A program made the translations under genes and the position numbers. This document shows, piece after piece, positions 1-9,817 of a stretch of 54,872 nucleotides of DNA. The notes below the pieces were generated by a model. It saw only the letters and a program-made list of their open reading frames with translations, was not told where the DNA came from and ran no database searches. This DNA comes from Actinomycetes bacterium (GTDB lineage: Bacteria; Actinomycetota; Acidimicrobiia; Acidimicrobiales; SZUA-35), in NCBI GenBank assembly GCA_024276425.1, contig JAJRXF010000196.1, positions 1-54,872 of the forward strand, given 5' to 3'. Position 1 is the stretch's first letter. Every line of letters starts with the position of its first letter.

Positions 1-168
1 ATTACCTCTCAGCTCGGCATGTCACCTCAGGACTGGAAACTCGACCTTGATGGGGTAAAGGCTGGGTTTGGTGTCGATCCCAACGAGATTGACCGATTAA
101 CCTACGCCGAACTCCAGGATCGCCGAGCAACCATTCGGAAACGGCTTTCAAAGCGACACGTCGAATGA
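1..168 (+). CDS. C-terminal end of an unidentified protein (partial)
   Basis: Frame 1 is open from the window edge to a TGA at 166-168 and encodes the last 55 residues of a protein whose start lies outside. The tail is acidic-then-basic and probably helical, with a LTYAELQDRRATIRKRLSKR stretch. No motif identifies the family. It precedes the chemoreceptor-like gene on the same strand by about 45 bp, so the two may be co-transcribed. Only the open frame and codon-like composition support it as coding. Confidence 0.5.
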   Translation: MTSQLGMSPQDWKLDLDGVKAGFGVDPNEIDRLTYAELQDRRATIRKRLSKRHVE

Positions 169-213
169 GCGACCGTCCTAACATCGTGGGCCACCAAACC
201 GAGCCTGACCGAT

Positions 214-1509
214 ATGGGTTTCCACTTTCCTCGCCAAGAACCGCTTGGCAAAGCAATCGATGATGATGAGTTCCGGCGTCGGCACCAACTCATAACTTAC
301 CTCTTGCTGGGTGTCACTCCCGTCCTCCTTCTCGTTGGCTCGTTTGGTGATTTCCCGCTCTGGCAGTTGGGAGTCGAATCCGTGCCTCCTCTGGTCCTTG
401 GCATAGCCGGCCGAAGGAGTCGAAATCGAACGACGCAATCAGCACTCGCTGCTCTTGGACTAGCCGTCGGGGCTGGAGCGGCCACCCATCTCAGCGGCGG
501 CTCCGGGATCGCACACCTGAGCTGGTTCGTTGGCCTGTCCTTCCTGGCATTGTACGTCGATGGTCGCCCCGTGCTCATCATCATCGCGGCGGCTAGTGCC
601 TACCTGATGGGCTTCAGCCTGCTCAATCCAGCGGTGATCTTTGGACCAAGCCAATCCAGCCCCTTCCTGGCCACCGGAATTCAGATCGGCCTACTCCTCC
701 TGGCGGGTCTCGGATTCTCCATCAACTGGAAATACATGAATCGTAAAGCCGATGAAGCCCGCCTGACCGCGCGCGCCCAAGCCCACACTCTGCGGCATCG
801 GGCGATGGTGGCCGCCGACGCCACTGGAAGAACAGGTGAGCTAACGGCCTCGTCGGCCTCAGCCCGCAGGTCTATGACCGAGGCAGACGAACTCGTCAAC
901 GCCATTGGTGATGGCACCACCGAAGTTAGCCGACTGATCTCGGAGGTCGCGACCCTGGCCCAGGATGCGGACTTTATGAGTACCGAGACTAACGACACCA
1001 TCAAACACCTCACCGAGCAGAGCAGTTCCATTGCCGAACTCGTTCAGGTAATCGAGGGGATCGCGTCGAGAACCAACCTTCTCGCCCTCAACGCCAGCAT
1101 TGAGGCCGCACGAGCCGGCGAGGCAGGCAAGGGGTTTGCGGTAGTGGCCAACGAGGTGAAGGAATTGGCGATGACCACTGCCAAGGCGACCGACAAAATT
1201 GCTTCGATCACGAGCCAAGTCCAGTCGAGAATGGACGAAGCCAATCAGGCTGTGTCCGAGGTGAGCGAGACGGTTCGCTCCATTGCCGAACTCCAACGCG
1301 AGGTAGACACGGCGATGTTTGATCAGACCGAGGCCAGCAACCGGATGCGCCAACAAGTCAACGATGCCTCCAACCAGATGATCGAGATCATTGAGGGCAT
1401 CAACGATCTCAATGAACTCCTCGAAGAGGACGCGGCGGACGATCCGACCGACGCATTCAACGCTATTCACAGAACCAATGCGGTTTCACTTCGCCAGTTA
1501 GTTCGCTAG
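214..1509 (+). CDS. Membrane methyl-accepting chemotaxis-like signalling protein
   Basis: The 431-residue protein has an N-terminal membrane region (about residues 25-170, roughly six hydrophobic segments) followed by a cytoplasmic coiled coil. The chemoreceptor signalling tip is unmistakable: the hairpin [17 protein letters not shown] and [15 protein letters not shown] occupies about residues 285-320 and is the CheA/CheW contact site in known receptors. There is no periplasmic ligand-binding domain and no clear HAMP, so the multi-pass segment may itself be the sensor. No che or flagellar gene is nearby, so a role in taxis is unproven and it may feed another histidine kinase. The start at ATG 214 is the first good in-frame codon after the preceding stop. 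nucS follows 9 bp downstream. Confidence 0.85.
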   Translation: MGFHFPRQEPLGKAIDDDEFRRRHQLITYLLLGVTPVLLLVGSFGDFPLWQLGVESVPPLVLGIAGRRSRNRTTQSALAALGLAVGAGAATHLSGGSGIAHLSWFVGLSFLALYVDGRPVLIIIAAASAYLMGFSLLNPAVIFGPSQSSPFLATGIQIGLLLLAGLGFSINWKYMNRKADEARLTARAQAHTLRHRAMVAADATGRTGELTASSASARRSMTEADELVNAIGDGTTEVSRLISEVATLAQDADFMSTETNDTIKHLTEQSSSIAELVQVIEGIASRTNLLALNASIEAARAGEAGKGFAVVANEVKELAMTTAKATDKIASITSQVQSRMDEANQAVSEVSETVRSIAELQREVDTAMFDQTEASNRMRQQVNDASNQMIEIIEGINDLNELLEEDAADDPTDAFNAIHRTNAVSLRQLVR

Positions 1510-1518
1510 ACAAGGCTG

Positions 1519-2178
1519 GTGCGTCTCGTCATTGCCGATTGTACGGTCGATTATTCCGGCCGCTTAACTGCCCATTTGCCCCGCGCTACCCGTCTCTTGA
1601 TGGTCAAGGCCGACGGTTGTGTGGCCGTTCATGCTGACGGCGGTGCTTACAAACCCTTGAACTGGATGAATGCTCCCAACGTCTTTACCGAGTACGAGGA
1701 TCACTGGACTGTTGTGAGCCCAAAGGGTGAAGAACTCTTAATCACCCTTCATAGCGTACTTTCCGATTCCGTCCACGATCTTGGGCTGGACCCCGGTTTA
1801 CAGAAGGATGGGGTCGAGGCCCACCTCCAGGAACTACTGGCCCTAGAGCCCCATCACATCGAGCGAGGAATGACGCTAATCCGGCGGGAGTTTCCCACAG
1901 AAATTGGTCCCGTCGACCTTTTGTGTCGCGACCCAGATGGGAACACAGTTGCTATCGAGATCAAGCGGCGCGGCGAGATCGATGGCGTAGAGCAGCTAAC
2001 TCGCTACCTAGACTTTCTCAACCGGAATCCCGATCTTGCTCCGGTCCGGGGATTATTCGTTGCCCAAGAAATTCGACCTCAAGCAAGAACGCTCGCCGGC
2101 GACCGTTCAATCGGAACGGTTGAGGTTGACTACGACGAACTGAGGGGAATCGAGCGGCCCCAACAGCGGCTGTTCTAA
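1519..2178 (+). CDS. nucS: Endonuclease NucS (EndoMS), non-canonical mismatch repair
   Basis: NucS cuts both strands at mismatched bases and replaces MutS/MutL in most actinobacteria and many archaea. The 219-residue length is typical. The N-terminal DNA-binding half opens with [15 protein letters not shown]. The RecB-like nuclease core is visible as [13 protein letters not shown] followed by [20 protein letters not shown] (about residues 130-163), supplying the acidic and lysine catalytic residues. The extreme C-terminus QQRLF resembles a sliding-clamp binding tail, as reported for bacterial NucS. Translation starts at GTG 1519, 9 bp after the chemoreceptor stop, with AAGG just upstream. Known NucS enzymes act on base mismatches and not on indels, which matters for the tandem duplications seen in this window. 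Confidence 0.93.
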   Translation: MRLVIADCTVDYSGRLTAHLPRATRLLMVKADGCVAVHADGGAYKPLNWMNAPNVFTEYEDHWTVVSPKGEELLITLHSVLSDSVHDLGLDPGLQKDGVEAHLQELLALEPHHIERGMTLIRREFPTEIGPVDLLCRDPDGNTVAIEIKRRGEIDGVEQLTRYLDFLNRNPDLAPVRGLFVAQEIRPQARTLAGDRSIGTVEVDYDELRGIERPQQRLF

Positions 2179-2232
2179 GAATCCGATCCAAAGAGGCCTC
2201 TTGGCTGCGACCATCCCAGCGGAACGGGTACC

Positions 2233-3102
2233 TCAGGTAGTCGAAGCCGTTCCATTGTCGATAACCACCCTGCCGTCGCCCCCAAGGGTTTGGAACCGCG
2301 CTTGACCTTCCCCCGAGTGCCACATCCGCACCGTCAACTCTTCACCCGGCAGGACGGGCGATGTAAATCTGGCGTTCATCCCGCCAAAGCGGTTCGGATC
2401 CCCCTCACACAGACCGTGCAGAAGGGCCCGGCCGGTGAAGCCATAGCTGCACAGGCCATGCAGGATCGGCCGAGGAAATCCTCCAACGTCGGAGAATTGT
2501 TTGTCTGAATGCAACGGGTTTCGATCACCACTAAGGCGGTAGAGCAAGGCTTGATCTGGCCGCGTCTGGTAGGCAATCACAACATCTGGTTCGGTCTCTG
2601 GCATCGTTGCTGCCGATCCAGAGGGGCCACGATCACCACCGAACCCTCCCTCTCCGACGATAAAGACCGAGGAGGTCAGGTCGAAGAGGGGTTGTCCGTC
2701 CTCAACCAGAACAGCACGAGATTCAGACACGATCACGGCCCCTTTGCCTTTGTCGTAGATGGCGGTGACAGTATCGGTGACCGTCACTTCGCCCGAGACC
2801 GGCATTGGGCGATGCAAGACAAACCCTTGCTCGCCATGGACCAGCATCCGTGGGTCGAAGGATCCGATAGCGGCCATGGCACTCGGCCCTCCTCGGGCCT
2901 TGTGGGCGCTAATGACACAGAACGTCGGCAGGGCGAGTTGGGTAACTCCAGCAGTGTTCTCGGTGGTGAAGGCAAGTTCTTCCGTCACCGGATCAGCAGA
3001 GCCAGCGCCCACGCCCAGTGCGTACAAGAGGGCGTCATCTGCAGTCCAGACCCACCGATTACCTTCACTCGTTGATCCAACAGCTTCTGGATTGATGGGC
3101 AC
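2233..3102 (-). CDS. MaoC-family (R)-specific enoyl-CoA hydratase
   Basis: This 289-residue protein has the double hot-dog layout of eukaryotic-type hydratase 2. The C-terminal domain carries the hydratase-2 signature: GDRNPLHSDKQFSDVGGF, then PILHGLCSYGF, with the catalytic Asp/His pair in D-x-N-P-L-H. The N-terminal domain lacks that motif and contains a PTFCVI segment common in this family. It would hydrate trans-2-enoyl-CoA to (R)-3-hydroxyacyl-CoA in beta-oxidation or side-chain degradation. The gene starts at GTG 3102, runs convergent to nucS and divergent from the VanW-like gene. It is functionally related to the SDR at 15.5 kb, a likely (R)-3-hydroxyacyl-CoA dehydrogenase, though the two are not linked. 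Confidence 0.88.
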   Translation of the reverse strand: MPINPEAVGSTSEGNRWVWTADDALLYALGVGAGSADPVTEELAFTTENTAGVTQLALPTFCVISAHKARGGPSAMAAIGSFDPRMLVHGEQGFVLHRPMPVSGEVTVTDTVTAIYDKGKGAVIVSESRAVLVEDGQPLFDLTSSVFIVGEGGFGGDRGPSGSAATMPETEPDVVIAYQTRPDQALLYRLSGDRNPLHSDKQFSDVGGFPRPILHGLCSYGFTGRALLHGLCEGDPNRFGGMNARFTSPVLPGEELTVRMWHSGEGQARFQTLGGDGRVVIDNGTASTT

Positions 3103-3228
3103 GGTTTCCCCCTACGACGACGTTTGGTTGGCTCACGAATGAATGTTCTGCTTATGTTGGCACAAGCTGCAAGCAAGAAAAAAACCCTGACACCTCATTT
3201 GGCTTTGAACCTGGCAGACTGTTGCGCT

Positions 3229-5154
3229 GTGTTGACTAAGCGACGTTGGCCCCTTATCGGTGCGGGTGTGCCCCTCGGACTCTTCCTCCTGTTGGTGGCG
3301 GCCTGGGGGATCGATTCGTTGGTCTCTGGGGACCAGGTGGTCCGCAATGTTGTCGTCGACCAAACAGATCTTGGCGGTCTCACCAAAGCCGACGTTGTCA
3401 ACGCTGGTGCCGATCTCACAGCAAGGCTCTCCAATCAACCACTCACCGTTTCCGCTGGTGATGCCTCAGTAGCCAGCGATCCTGTGACCCTTGGGGTCAG
3501 TGTCGATAGTCAGCGTCTAGCCAGCGACGCCTTGGCCGCTCGCCGAGGTGGCTTTTTCCTGCTTCGCCCGATCCGTTGGCTTGGGACTTTCTTCTCCGAG
3601 GAGTCCATTCAACTCTACTATCTCGTTGATGCCGACAAGGCCAACAGAGCGACCGCCGAACTCATCAATCCCGAACTCACTCGTCCGGTCGATCCAAGCC
3701 TCGTTCTCCAAGGTGACATGCTTACCGTCAGCCCAGGGGCAGATGGCCTCCTCGTCCAAGATGGGGCGCTGGCCGAGGCTCTTACCACATCGGTTGAGGC
3801 CGGAGCTCCCTACTCGGTGAACCTGGCCACCGTAGCCTTGCGACCCGACTTAGATACCACCGCCCTTCAGGCCGTCGCAGACGAGGCTAACAACGCCACC
3901 GATTCCTCCATCAGAATCCAGGTGCTCGACAGCGAGGTCGTCGTTGAGGGCACTGAAGTTCGCTCGTGGATCTCTCTGGACACCACTGCAGCATCACCCG
4001 ACTGGGTTATCGATAGTGATCAGGCACGGGCGGCGCTCTTGACCCGCTTCCCCGCACTCGGAGATGATCGCCAGCAAGCAAGATTTGACGTCATCGAAGG
4101 ACGGCCCGTCATCATCCCTGCTGCGGAGTCAGTCGTCTGCTGCGATGAACGGACCGGCGATCTACTCAAGGCGGGCTTGCTCGCAGCGCCCGAACATCGT
4201 GACGAACCAAACGATGACAACGAGGGAGAGAACTCCCAAGATGCAGAAGTTGATCCCAGCCTACGTTCCATCCGCCTTGAGCCAGCGATCGCCGAAGGAG
4301 ACGAAGGAGTGGCAGAACTCGAGTCGCTCGGCATTGTCGAGGAAATCTCAAGCTTCACCACACTCCACAAGTGTTGTGAGAACCGGGTTACCAATATTCA
4401 ACTCATGGCCTCAATTGTTCAGGGATACATCATCCGGCCAGGAGAACAGTTCGATCTCAACCAAGTAGTCGGCAAAAGGGACCGAGCCCGAGGGTTCTTG
4501 GCCGCAGGCGCCATCGCCAACGGGCTGTCCGCCGATCAGGTCGGAGGCGGCGTTAGCCAATTCACCACCACAATATTCAATGCCTCTTTCTTCGGCGGTC
4601 TCGACTTTGACGAGTATCAGAGTCACTCCATCTATTTCAGCCGCTACCCCAAGGGGCGTGAGGCCACGATCTCTTGGCCAAAGCCAGACTTCATCGTTAC
4701 CAACCCAACCGAGTATGGAATTCTGGTATGGCCAACCTGGACCGACACCAGCATCACGGTGACCTTCTACTCGACCAAGAACATCGAGGTGTTCTGTATC
4801 GCTAGGGATGATTCATTGGTCAGCGGGCCGGACGAATGTGACAAGACGATCACCTCGACCAGTCAGGGTGAGTGCACTCGCTGGACAACCAGGCGACGTC
4901 GGATTTTTCCGGACGGGGAAATCAAGGACGACAAAGTTTTTGCCGTCTATCGACCTGGGTTTGCTCTGGACTGCAACGGCAACAGCACGCGGCCGACGAC
5001 GACCACGACTACCGACCCCGATGCGGTTTCGACGACCTCGGGTGGCGAAGGGTCGACATCGACCACCGACGATCATGGCACAACAACCACAGTGGCGACA
5101 CCAACCACGACGACCACGGTGGCCACCACAACCGAAACAACTCCAACCCCGTAG
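3229..5154 (+). CDS. VanW-like cell-surface protein with membrane anchor
   Basis: A basic N-terminus (LTKRRWPLIG) precedes one membrane segment (GVPLGLFLLLVAAWG), then a long extracellular region with putative peptidoglycan-binding-4-like domains. The VanW domain sits at about residues 380-540: RPGEQFDLNQVVGKRDRARG, GGGVSQFTTTIFNA, then a pattern like HSIYFSRYPKGREATI. The C-terminus is a Thr-rich linker. VanW proteins occur in vancomycin-resistance clusters and many Gram-positives, but their biochemical role is unclear. The frame is open upstream to TTG 3124/ATG 3139. I prefer GTG 3229 because the upstream codons have low third-position GC and it puts the anchor near the N-terminus. Two CC pairs (VVCCDE, HKCCEN) are unusual in an exported protein. 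The next gene begins 6 bp after the stop. Confidence 0.82.
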   Translation: MLTKRRWPLIGAGVPLGLFLLLVAAWGIDSLVSGDQVVRNVVVDQTDLGGLTKADVVNAGADLTARLSNQPLTVSAGDASVASDPVTLGVSVDSQRLASDALAARRGGFFLLRPIRWLGTFFSEESIQLYYLVDADKANRATAELINPELTRPVDPSLVLQGDMLTVSPGADGLLVQDGALAEALTTSVEAGAPYSVNLATVALRPDLDTTALQAVADEANNATDSSIRIQVLDSEVVVEGTEVRSWISLDTTAASPDWVIDSDQARAALLTRFPALGDDRQQARFDVIEGRPVIIPAAESVVCCDERTGDLLKAGLLAAPEHRDEPNDDNEGENSQDAEVDPSLRSIRLEPAIAEGDEGVAELESLGIVEEISSFTTLHKCCENRVTNIQLMASIVQGYIIRPGEQFDLNQVVGKRDRARGFLAAGAIANGLSADQVGGGVSQFTTTIFNASFFGGLDFDEYQSHSIYFSRYPKGREATISWPKPDFIVTNPTEYGILVWPTWTDTSITVTFYSTKNIEVFCIARDDSLVSGPDECDKTITSTSQGECTRWTTRRRRIFPDGEIKDDKVFAVYRPGFALDCNGNSTRPTTTTTTDPDAVSTTSGGEGSTSTTDDHGTTTTVATPTTTTTVATTTETTPTP

Positions 5155-5160
5155 TGATCG

Positions 5161-6378
5161 GTGGAACCCGTTGTTGACATTCTCATTGTTGGGGGTGGTC
5201 CCGCCGGTTCGGCAGCCGCAATCGAGGCCCGACGAGCTGGCCTGTCAGTAGTCCTCGTCGATAAGGCCACTTTTCCTCGAGACAAGTGCTGTGGCGATGG
5301 CCTCACGGCCGGAGCACTACGTCATCTAGAAGAGCTTGGACTGAACCCCAACACGATTCCAAGTTGGAAGGTCATCGATAGGGTTTGTCTTGCTGGGCCA
5401 GACCACAAACTCATCCCATTCTCACTTCCCGCGAGTGGAGGCCAGTTTGCCGCGGTAGCCCGCCGCTCCGAACTCGATTCCTCCCTCCTAGGACTGGCCA
5501 AGGCAGCGGGTGTCCAAGTTCATGAGAGGTGCCCGATCCAGGCCATCTCGATGGGCTCAAACAGGGTCAAAGTGACCGCCGGGGGGCAAGCCTTTCGATC
5601 CTCTGTTGTTATTGCCGCCGACGGAATATGGTCTCCAACAAGGAAGCTCCTCGGGCTTGGAACTGCTGGGTACCGGGGTGATTGGCATGGGTTCCGCCAG
5701 TACTTCTGCCAGGTCGGGGGCAGAGCCAGCAGTGACCTTTGTGTCTGGTTCGAGCCCGATCTGCTACCTGGGTACGTGTGGTCCTTCCCGGTTTCGCACG
5801 GGGTTGCAAACGTTGGGTTCGGAATACGACGAAATGCTGGCCACAAGATTCAGGACATGAACAAACTCTGGCCCGACATCCTCAAGCGACCCCACATTCG
5901 GGCTGTTCTTGGCCCTGAGGCCAAACCCGAGGGCCCTCACCGCGCCTTGCCAATCCCGGCCCAACTAGGATCGGCCGCCATCGTTGATCGCCGGATCTTC
6001 TTTGTTGGGGATGCGGCCCGTGCTAGCGATCCAATGAGCGGTGAGGGAATCGGTCAGGCACTGGAGACTGGCCGCTTGGCGGCAAGAGCCCTATCCTCGG
6101 CTGGAATCGACCGACCTGGCCTGGCTTGCTCACGGTATGTCGACGCGCTTTCCAACGGGATGATTCGAGACCATCGGCTCGCTGGCCTACTTTCGAAAAT
6201 CTTAGCCAATCCGACCGGTGCAAGTGGCAGCCTGCGAGCAGCCTCGGTCAGTCCATGGGCCAGACGAAACTTCGCCCGCTGGCTGTTTGAGGACTATCCC
6301 CGGGCCATCCTCCTAACCCCAAGACGCTGGGAACGAGGCCTCTTTCACCGGCCCGGGGCCTTCGAATCGCCCCTCTAG
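5161..6378 (+). CDS. Geranylgeranyl-reductase-family FAD-dependent oxidoreductase
   Basis: The 405-residue flavoprotein has the Rossmann FAD motif DILIVGGGPAGSAAAIEA at the N-terminus, the family hallmark DKCCGDGLTAGALRHLEELG near residues 40-60, and the second FAD motif FVGDAARASDPMSGEGIGQA near residue 285. The family reduces isoprenoid double bonds, for example in menaquinone side chains or geranylgeranyl groups; halogenase- and hydroxylase-like relatives exist, so the substrate is open. Translation begins at GTG 5161, 6 bp after the VanW-like gene, so they probably form an operon. The 3' end overlaps the end of the convergent pyruvate carboxylase gene by 4 bp. Confidence 0.85.
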   Translation: MEPVVDILIVGGGPAGSAAAIEARRAGLSVVLVDKATFPRDKCCGDGLTAGALRHLEELGLNPNTIPSWKVIDRVCLAGPDHKLIPFSLPASGGQFAAVARRSELDSSLLGLAKAAGVQVHERCPIQAISMGSNRVKVTAGGQAFRSSVVIAADGIWSPTRKLLGLGTAGYRGDWHGFRQYFCQVGGRASSDLCVWFEPDLLPGYVWSFPVSHGVANVGFGIRRNAGHKIQDMNKLWPDILKRPHIRAVLGPEAKPEGPHRALPIPAQLGSAAIVDRRIFFVGDAARASDPMSGEGIGQALETGRLAARALSSAGIDRPGLACSRYVDALSNGMIRDHRLAGLLSKILANPTGASGSLRAASVSPWARRNFARWLFEDYPRAILLTPRRWERGLFHRPGAFESPL

Positions 6379-9300
6379 TTCGGGCGGATTACTACGATCA
6401 GGTCGCCAGGATCAACTGAGCGGACAGCTGGTCCCGCCACTCGTTCCACTACCCCGGAGATGGGGGCCGAAATAACGGACTCCATCTTCATGGCCTCAAT
6501 CAAGGCCACCGGCTGATTGGCCCGGACGACATCTCCGGGCTCGACTTGCACGGTGACGATCCCGGTGAAGGGCGCCCCAACATGACCAGGGTTCTCCTGA
6601 TCGGCCTGCTCACTCCCGACCTCGTCTTGGCCAACCCCATGATCACGAATGTCCAGTGGCCGCATCTGGCCGTTGAGTCGAAAAACTACCCGCCTCATGC
6701 CTCGTTCATCCGGCTCCCCAATCGCGTCGAGACCAACCAAGAGTTGGAGACCGCGGCCAAGACTGATGGATACGTCCTGCTGGCCCACCTTTAGTCCGTA
6801 GAGGAAGAGGTTCGTCGGGAGTCGAGACAACTGGCCATAGTCCTCAATATGGTTCTGGAAGCTGGCGAACGGCTTCGGGAACAGCAGCCGACTGAGCGCT
6901 GCGCGCACCCCGGGGCCGTTGAGTTCATCAACGTCTTGGGGCGTGAGCGAAAGTGGTGGCTCGGCCGGCCGACGTCCGACAAGGGCCTCGGTGCGGAAGG
7001 GTTCGGGGAAACCAGCGACCGGCTCACCAAGTTCGCCATGAAGGAACCCAACAACACTGTCTGGCAGGTCTGCGGCCGCCGGATCCCGCTTGAGGTCAGC
7101 TGTTGTCAGACCTCCCGCAGCCAACTGCAACGCGAGGTCTCCGACCACTTTCGATGTCGGCGTCACCTTAATGATCCGTCCGAGAAGACGATCGCAGTCG
7201 GCATACAACTGCTCCACCTCCTCAAAACGGTCTCCCAGCCCAACTGCGATCGCCTGTTGGCGAAGGTTGGACAGTTGCCCGCCGGGAATCTCATGCTGAT
7301 AGACGGTTCCGGTTGGCGAAGAAAGGCCAGCCTCGAATGGGGCGTAGGTGTGTCGCGTCGCTTCCCAAAATGGTTCAAGCATTGCGAAACCCTCAAGGGT
7401 CAAGTCCGGCTCAGCTTCGGTATCAGCGAACGAAGCAATCACCGCAGCGATAGACGGCTGGGAAGTCATGCCAGAGAGGGGTGCCGCAGCGGCATCAATG
7501 GCATCCACCCCAGCCATGGTTGCCGCTAGGTAGGTGGCCAACTGACCTCCGGCCGTATCGTGGGTGTGGAGGTGAACCGGAGCCTCAGTGAAGTTCTCTC
7601 TGAGCGCCCCAATTAGACGGTGAGCGGCGCCAGGCCGCAAGAGTCCGGCCATGTCCTTTACACACAATACGTGCACGCCAGCATCGATTAGTTCCTGGGC
7701 TACACCCAGGTAGTAGTCCAAGGTGTAGAGGTTCTCTGCTGGATCTTCGATATTTCCGGTGTAACAAATTGTCCCTTCGACCAGGGCACCGGTTGTCAGA
7801 GCCGTTTCTATCGCTGGCCGCATCTGTTCCACAGAGTTAAGGGCATCGAAAACTCGGAAAATGTCGATCCCACAACGTTGGGCTTCCTGGACAAAGCGTT
7901 CCGATACCAGCGGCGGATAGGCCGAATAGCCAACAGTGTTGCGACCTCGAAGCAACATCTGCAAACAGATGTTTGGCGCGGCGTCTCGAAGTCTTTCCAG
8001 TCGTTCCCATGGATCTTCATGCAGGAACCGCAGGGCGACGTCATAGGTGGCCCCTCCCCAGCATTCCAGGCTCAGCAGGCCCGGATTTTGTTGCGCAAGA
8101 TGGCGGGCTCCGGCCACGAGATCAAACGTCCGCACTCTGGTGGCCAGAATCGATTGGTGGGCGTCCCGTAGTGTGGTGTCAGTGACCAACAAGGGGACTG
8201 AACGGCGCATCCAGGTTGCGAAGGCGGCCGGACCTTCGCGATCGAGTCGAGTCTTGGTTCCTTCGGGCGGCGCGATGGTGGGGCGAGGCGGGAGCTTCAG
8301 GGTCGGATCTTCCTTTCCTCCACCATCACCATGTGGCCGATTAACGGTGACCTCACCAAGCCACTGCAGCAGCTTCGTCGCCCTGTCCAAGCTGGGCTTG
8401 GCGTTAAGAAGCTCAGGGTGTCGCTCGATGAAGGATGTAGAGACTCCTCCGGCCCGAAACTCCGGAGACTCAAGCACTGCCTGGATGAAGCCGATGTTGG
8501 TTGCCGGACCACGGACCCGGAACTCTGCCAGTGCTCGACGCGAGCGAGCGACGGCCTCGGGAAAGTCTCGTCCCCGGCAAGTCAGCTTGGTCAATAGGGA
8601 ATCGAAGTAGGGTGTGATCTCCGCACCGGAGTAGCCACCGCCACCATCAAGGCGAATGCCGGCCCCACCGGGTTGACGAAAAGCTAGAATCCGTCCGGTA
8701 TCAGGCCGGAATCCGTTGGCCGGATCCTCAGTGGTGATTCGGCACTGCAGCGCGGCTCCGCTTTGCACGATCACTTCTTGGGTCAGCCCAAGATTTTCTA
8801 GGGACTCTCCGCCTGCAATCCGGATCTGAGCATGAACCAGGTCGACACCCGTTGTCTCCTCGGTCACGGTGTGCTCCACCTGAATCCGCGGATTCATTTC
8901 AATGAATACGAACGAGCCATCCCGTTGCAGCAGAAACTCCACCGTGCCAGCGTTGACATAGCCAAGGTGCTTGCCAAACTTGATGGCCTCTCGACACATC
9001 TGATCTCGGATCTCTGGCTCCAGGTTGGGGGCAGGAGCGATTTCGACCACTTTCTGATGGCGGCGTTGAACCGAGCAGTCTCGTTCGAAGAGATGAACAA
9101 CGTCGTTACCATCACCCAGTAGTTGCACCTCAATGTGGCGAGGTTCGATGACGGCTTGTTCCAGGAATACCGTGGGGTCACCAAAGGCCGACTCGGCTTC
9201 ACGTCTCGCGGTCTCGACCGCAGCGACCAGTTCCTCGGGCGAGTCGACCCGCCGAAGTCCGCGGCCTCCTCCTCCGGATGCCGCTTTGACAAAGATCGGG

Positions 9301-9764
9301 TAGCCAATCGCTTCCGCCTCCACCAAGGCTGTCTCGGCGCTAATTTCCACCGACTGCGCCAGGACAGGCACGCCGGCTGCTAGGGCCAACTCTCGGGCTC
9401 GCATCTTGTTGCCACACATGCGAAGGATCCGCCCAGGAGGCCCAACAAACATCAGTCCGGCTGCTTCACACGCATCAGCGAACTCGGGGCTCTCCGACAT
9501 GAACCCGTACCCCGGATGAACGGCATCGACGCCAGCTTCCACTGCGACCCGTACGATTTCTTGGGGGTCAAGGTAGGGGCGAAGGGGATGGCCAGCTGTA
9601 CCAATCTGATAGGACTCGTCTGCCTTGAGTCGGTGAAGCGATTGACGGTCCTCCCAGGTGAACACTGCCACCGTTTCGATTCCGAGCTCATAGGCGGCCC
9701 GAAAAACTCGGATCGCGATTTCTCCCCGGTTGGCCACCAGCAACTTCTTGATTGGTCTTGGCAC
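6375..9764 (-). CDS. pyc: Pyruvate carboxylase, single-chain
   Basis: It catalyses ATP- and biotin-dependent carboxylation of pyruvate to oxaloacetate (anaplerosis). The 1129 residues follow the canonical order. Biotin carboxylase starts at KKLLVANRGEIAIRVFRAA, with the ATP-grasp KAASGGGGRGLRRV and EMNPRIQVEHTVTEETTG. The carboxyltransferase TIM barrel has TDTTLRDAHQSILATRVRT and CVKDMAGLLRPGAA. The C-terminal biotinyl domain has EAMKMES, and the biotinylated lysine codon lies at 6486-6488. I place the start at GTG 9764 (VPRPIKKLL); the upstream ATG at 9800 would add 12 atypical residues and run closer to the divergent acyl-CoA synthetase. About 53 bp separate the two divergent starts and must hold both promoters. 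Confidence 0.95.
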   Translation of the reverse strand: MPRPIKKLLVANRGEIAIRVFRAAYELGIETVAVFTWEDRQSLHRLKADESYQIGTAGHPLRPYLDPQEIVRVAVEAGVDAVHPGYGFMSESPEFADACEAAGLMFVGPPGRILRMCGNKMRARELALAAGVPVLAQSVEISAETALVEAEAIGYPIFVKAASGGGGRGLRRVDSPEELVAAVETARREAESAFGDPTVFLEQAVIEPRHIEVQLLGDGNDVVHLFERDCSVQRRHQKVVEIAPAPNLEPEIRDQMCREAIKFGKHLGYVNAGTVEFLLQRDGSFVFIEMNPRIQVEHTVTEETTGVDLVHAQIRIAGGESLENLGLTQEVIVQSGAALQCRITTEDPANGFRPDTGRILAFRQPGGAGIRLDGGGGYSGAEITPYFDSLLTKLTCRGRDFPEAVARSRRALAEFRVRGPATNIGFIQAVLESPEFRAGGVSTSFIERHPELLNAKPSLDRATKLLQWLGEVTVNRPHGDGGGKEDPTLKLPPRPTIAPPEGTKTRLDREGPAAFATWMRRSVPLLVTDTTLRDAHQSILATRVRTFDLVAGARHLAQQNPGLLSLECWGGATYDVALRFLHEDPWERLERLRDAAPNICLQMLLRGRNTVGYSAYPPLVSERFVQEAQRCGIDIFRVFDALNSVEQMRPAIETALTTGALVEGTICYTGNIEDPAENLYTLDYYLGVAQELIDAGVHVLCVKDMAGLLRPGAAHRLIGALRENFTEAPVHLHTHDTAGGQLATYLAATMAGVDAIDAAAAPLSGMTSQPSIAAVIASFADTEAEPDLTLEGFAMLEPFWEATRHTYAPFEAGLSSPTGTVYQHEIPGGQLSNLRQQAIAVGLGDRFEEVEQLYADCDRLLGRIIKVTPTSKVVGDLALQLAAGGLTTADLKRDPAAADLPDSVVGFLHGELGEPVAGFPEPFRTEALVGRRPAEPPLSLTPQDVDELNGPGVRAALSRLLFPKPFASFQNHIEDYGQLSRLPTNLFLYGLKVGQQDVSISLGRGLQLLVGLDAIGEPDERGMRRVVFRLNGQMRPLDIRDHGVGQDEVGSEQADQENPGHVGAPFTGIVTVQVEPGDVVRANQPVALIEAMKMESVISAPISGVVERVAGPAVRSVDPGDLIVVIRPN

Positions 9765-9817
9765 GGCCCCATCTTGCCATTTTGGTGATCCACTTGCCAT
9801 GGGGCCATGCTGTGGTG

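Noticed and set aside
2191-2202. AAGAGGCCTCTT palindrome between nucS and the MaoC gene as a terminator
   Set aside because: Perfect palindrome without loop bases and no U-run; cannot be told from a chance restriction-like sequence.
6849-7529. 226-codon plus-strand frame inside pyc
   Set aside because: Fully antisense to a strongly conserved carboxyltransferase domain; typical shadow in high-GC DNA.
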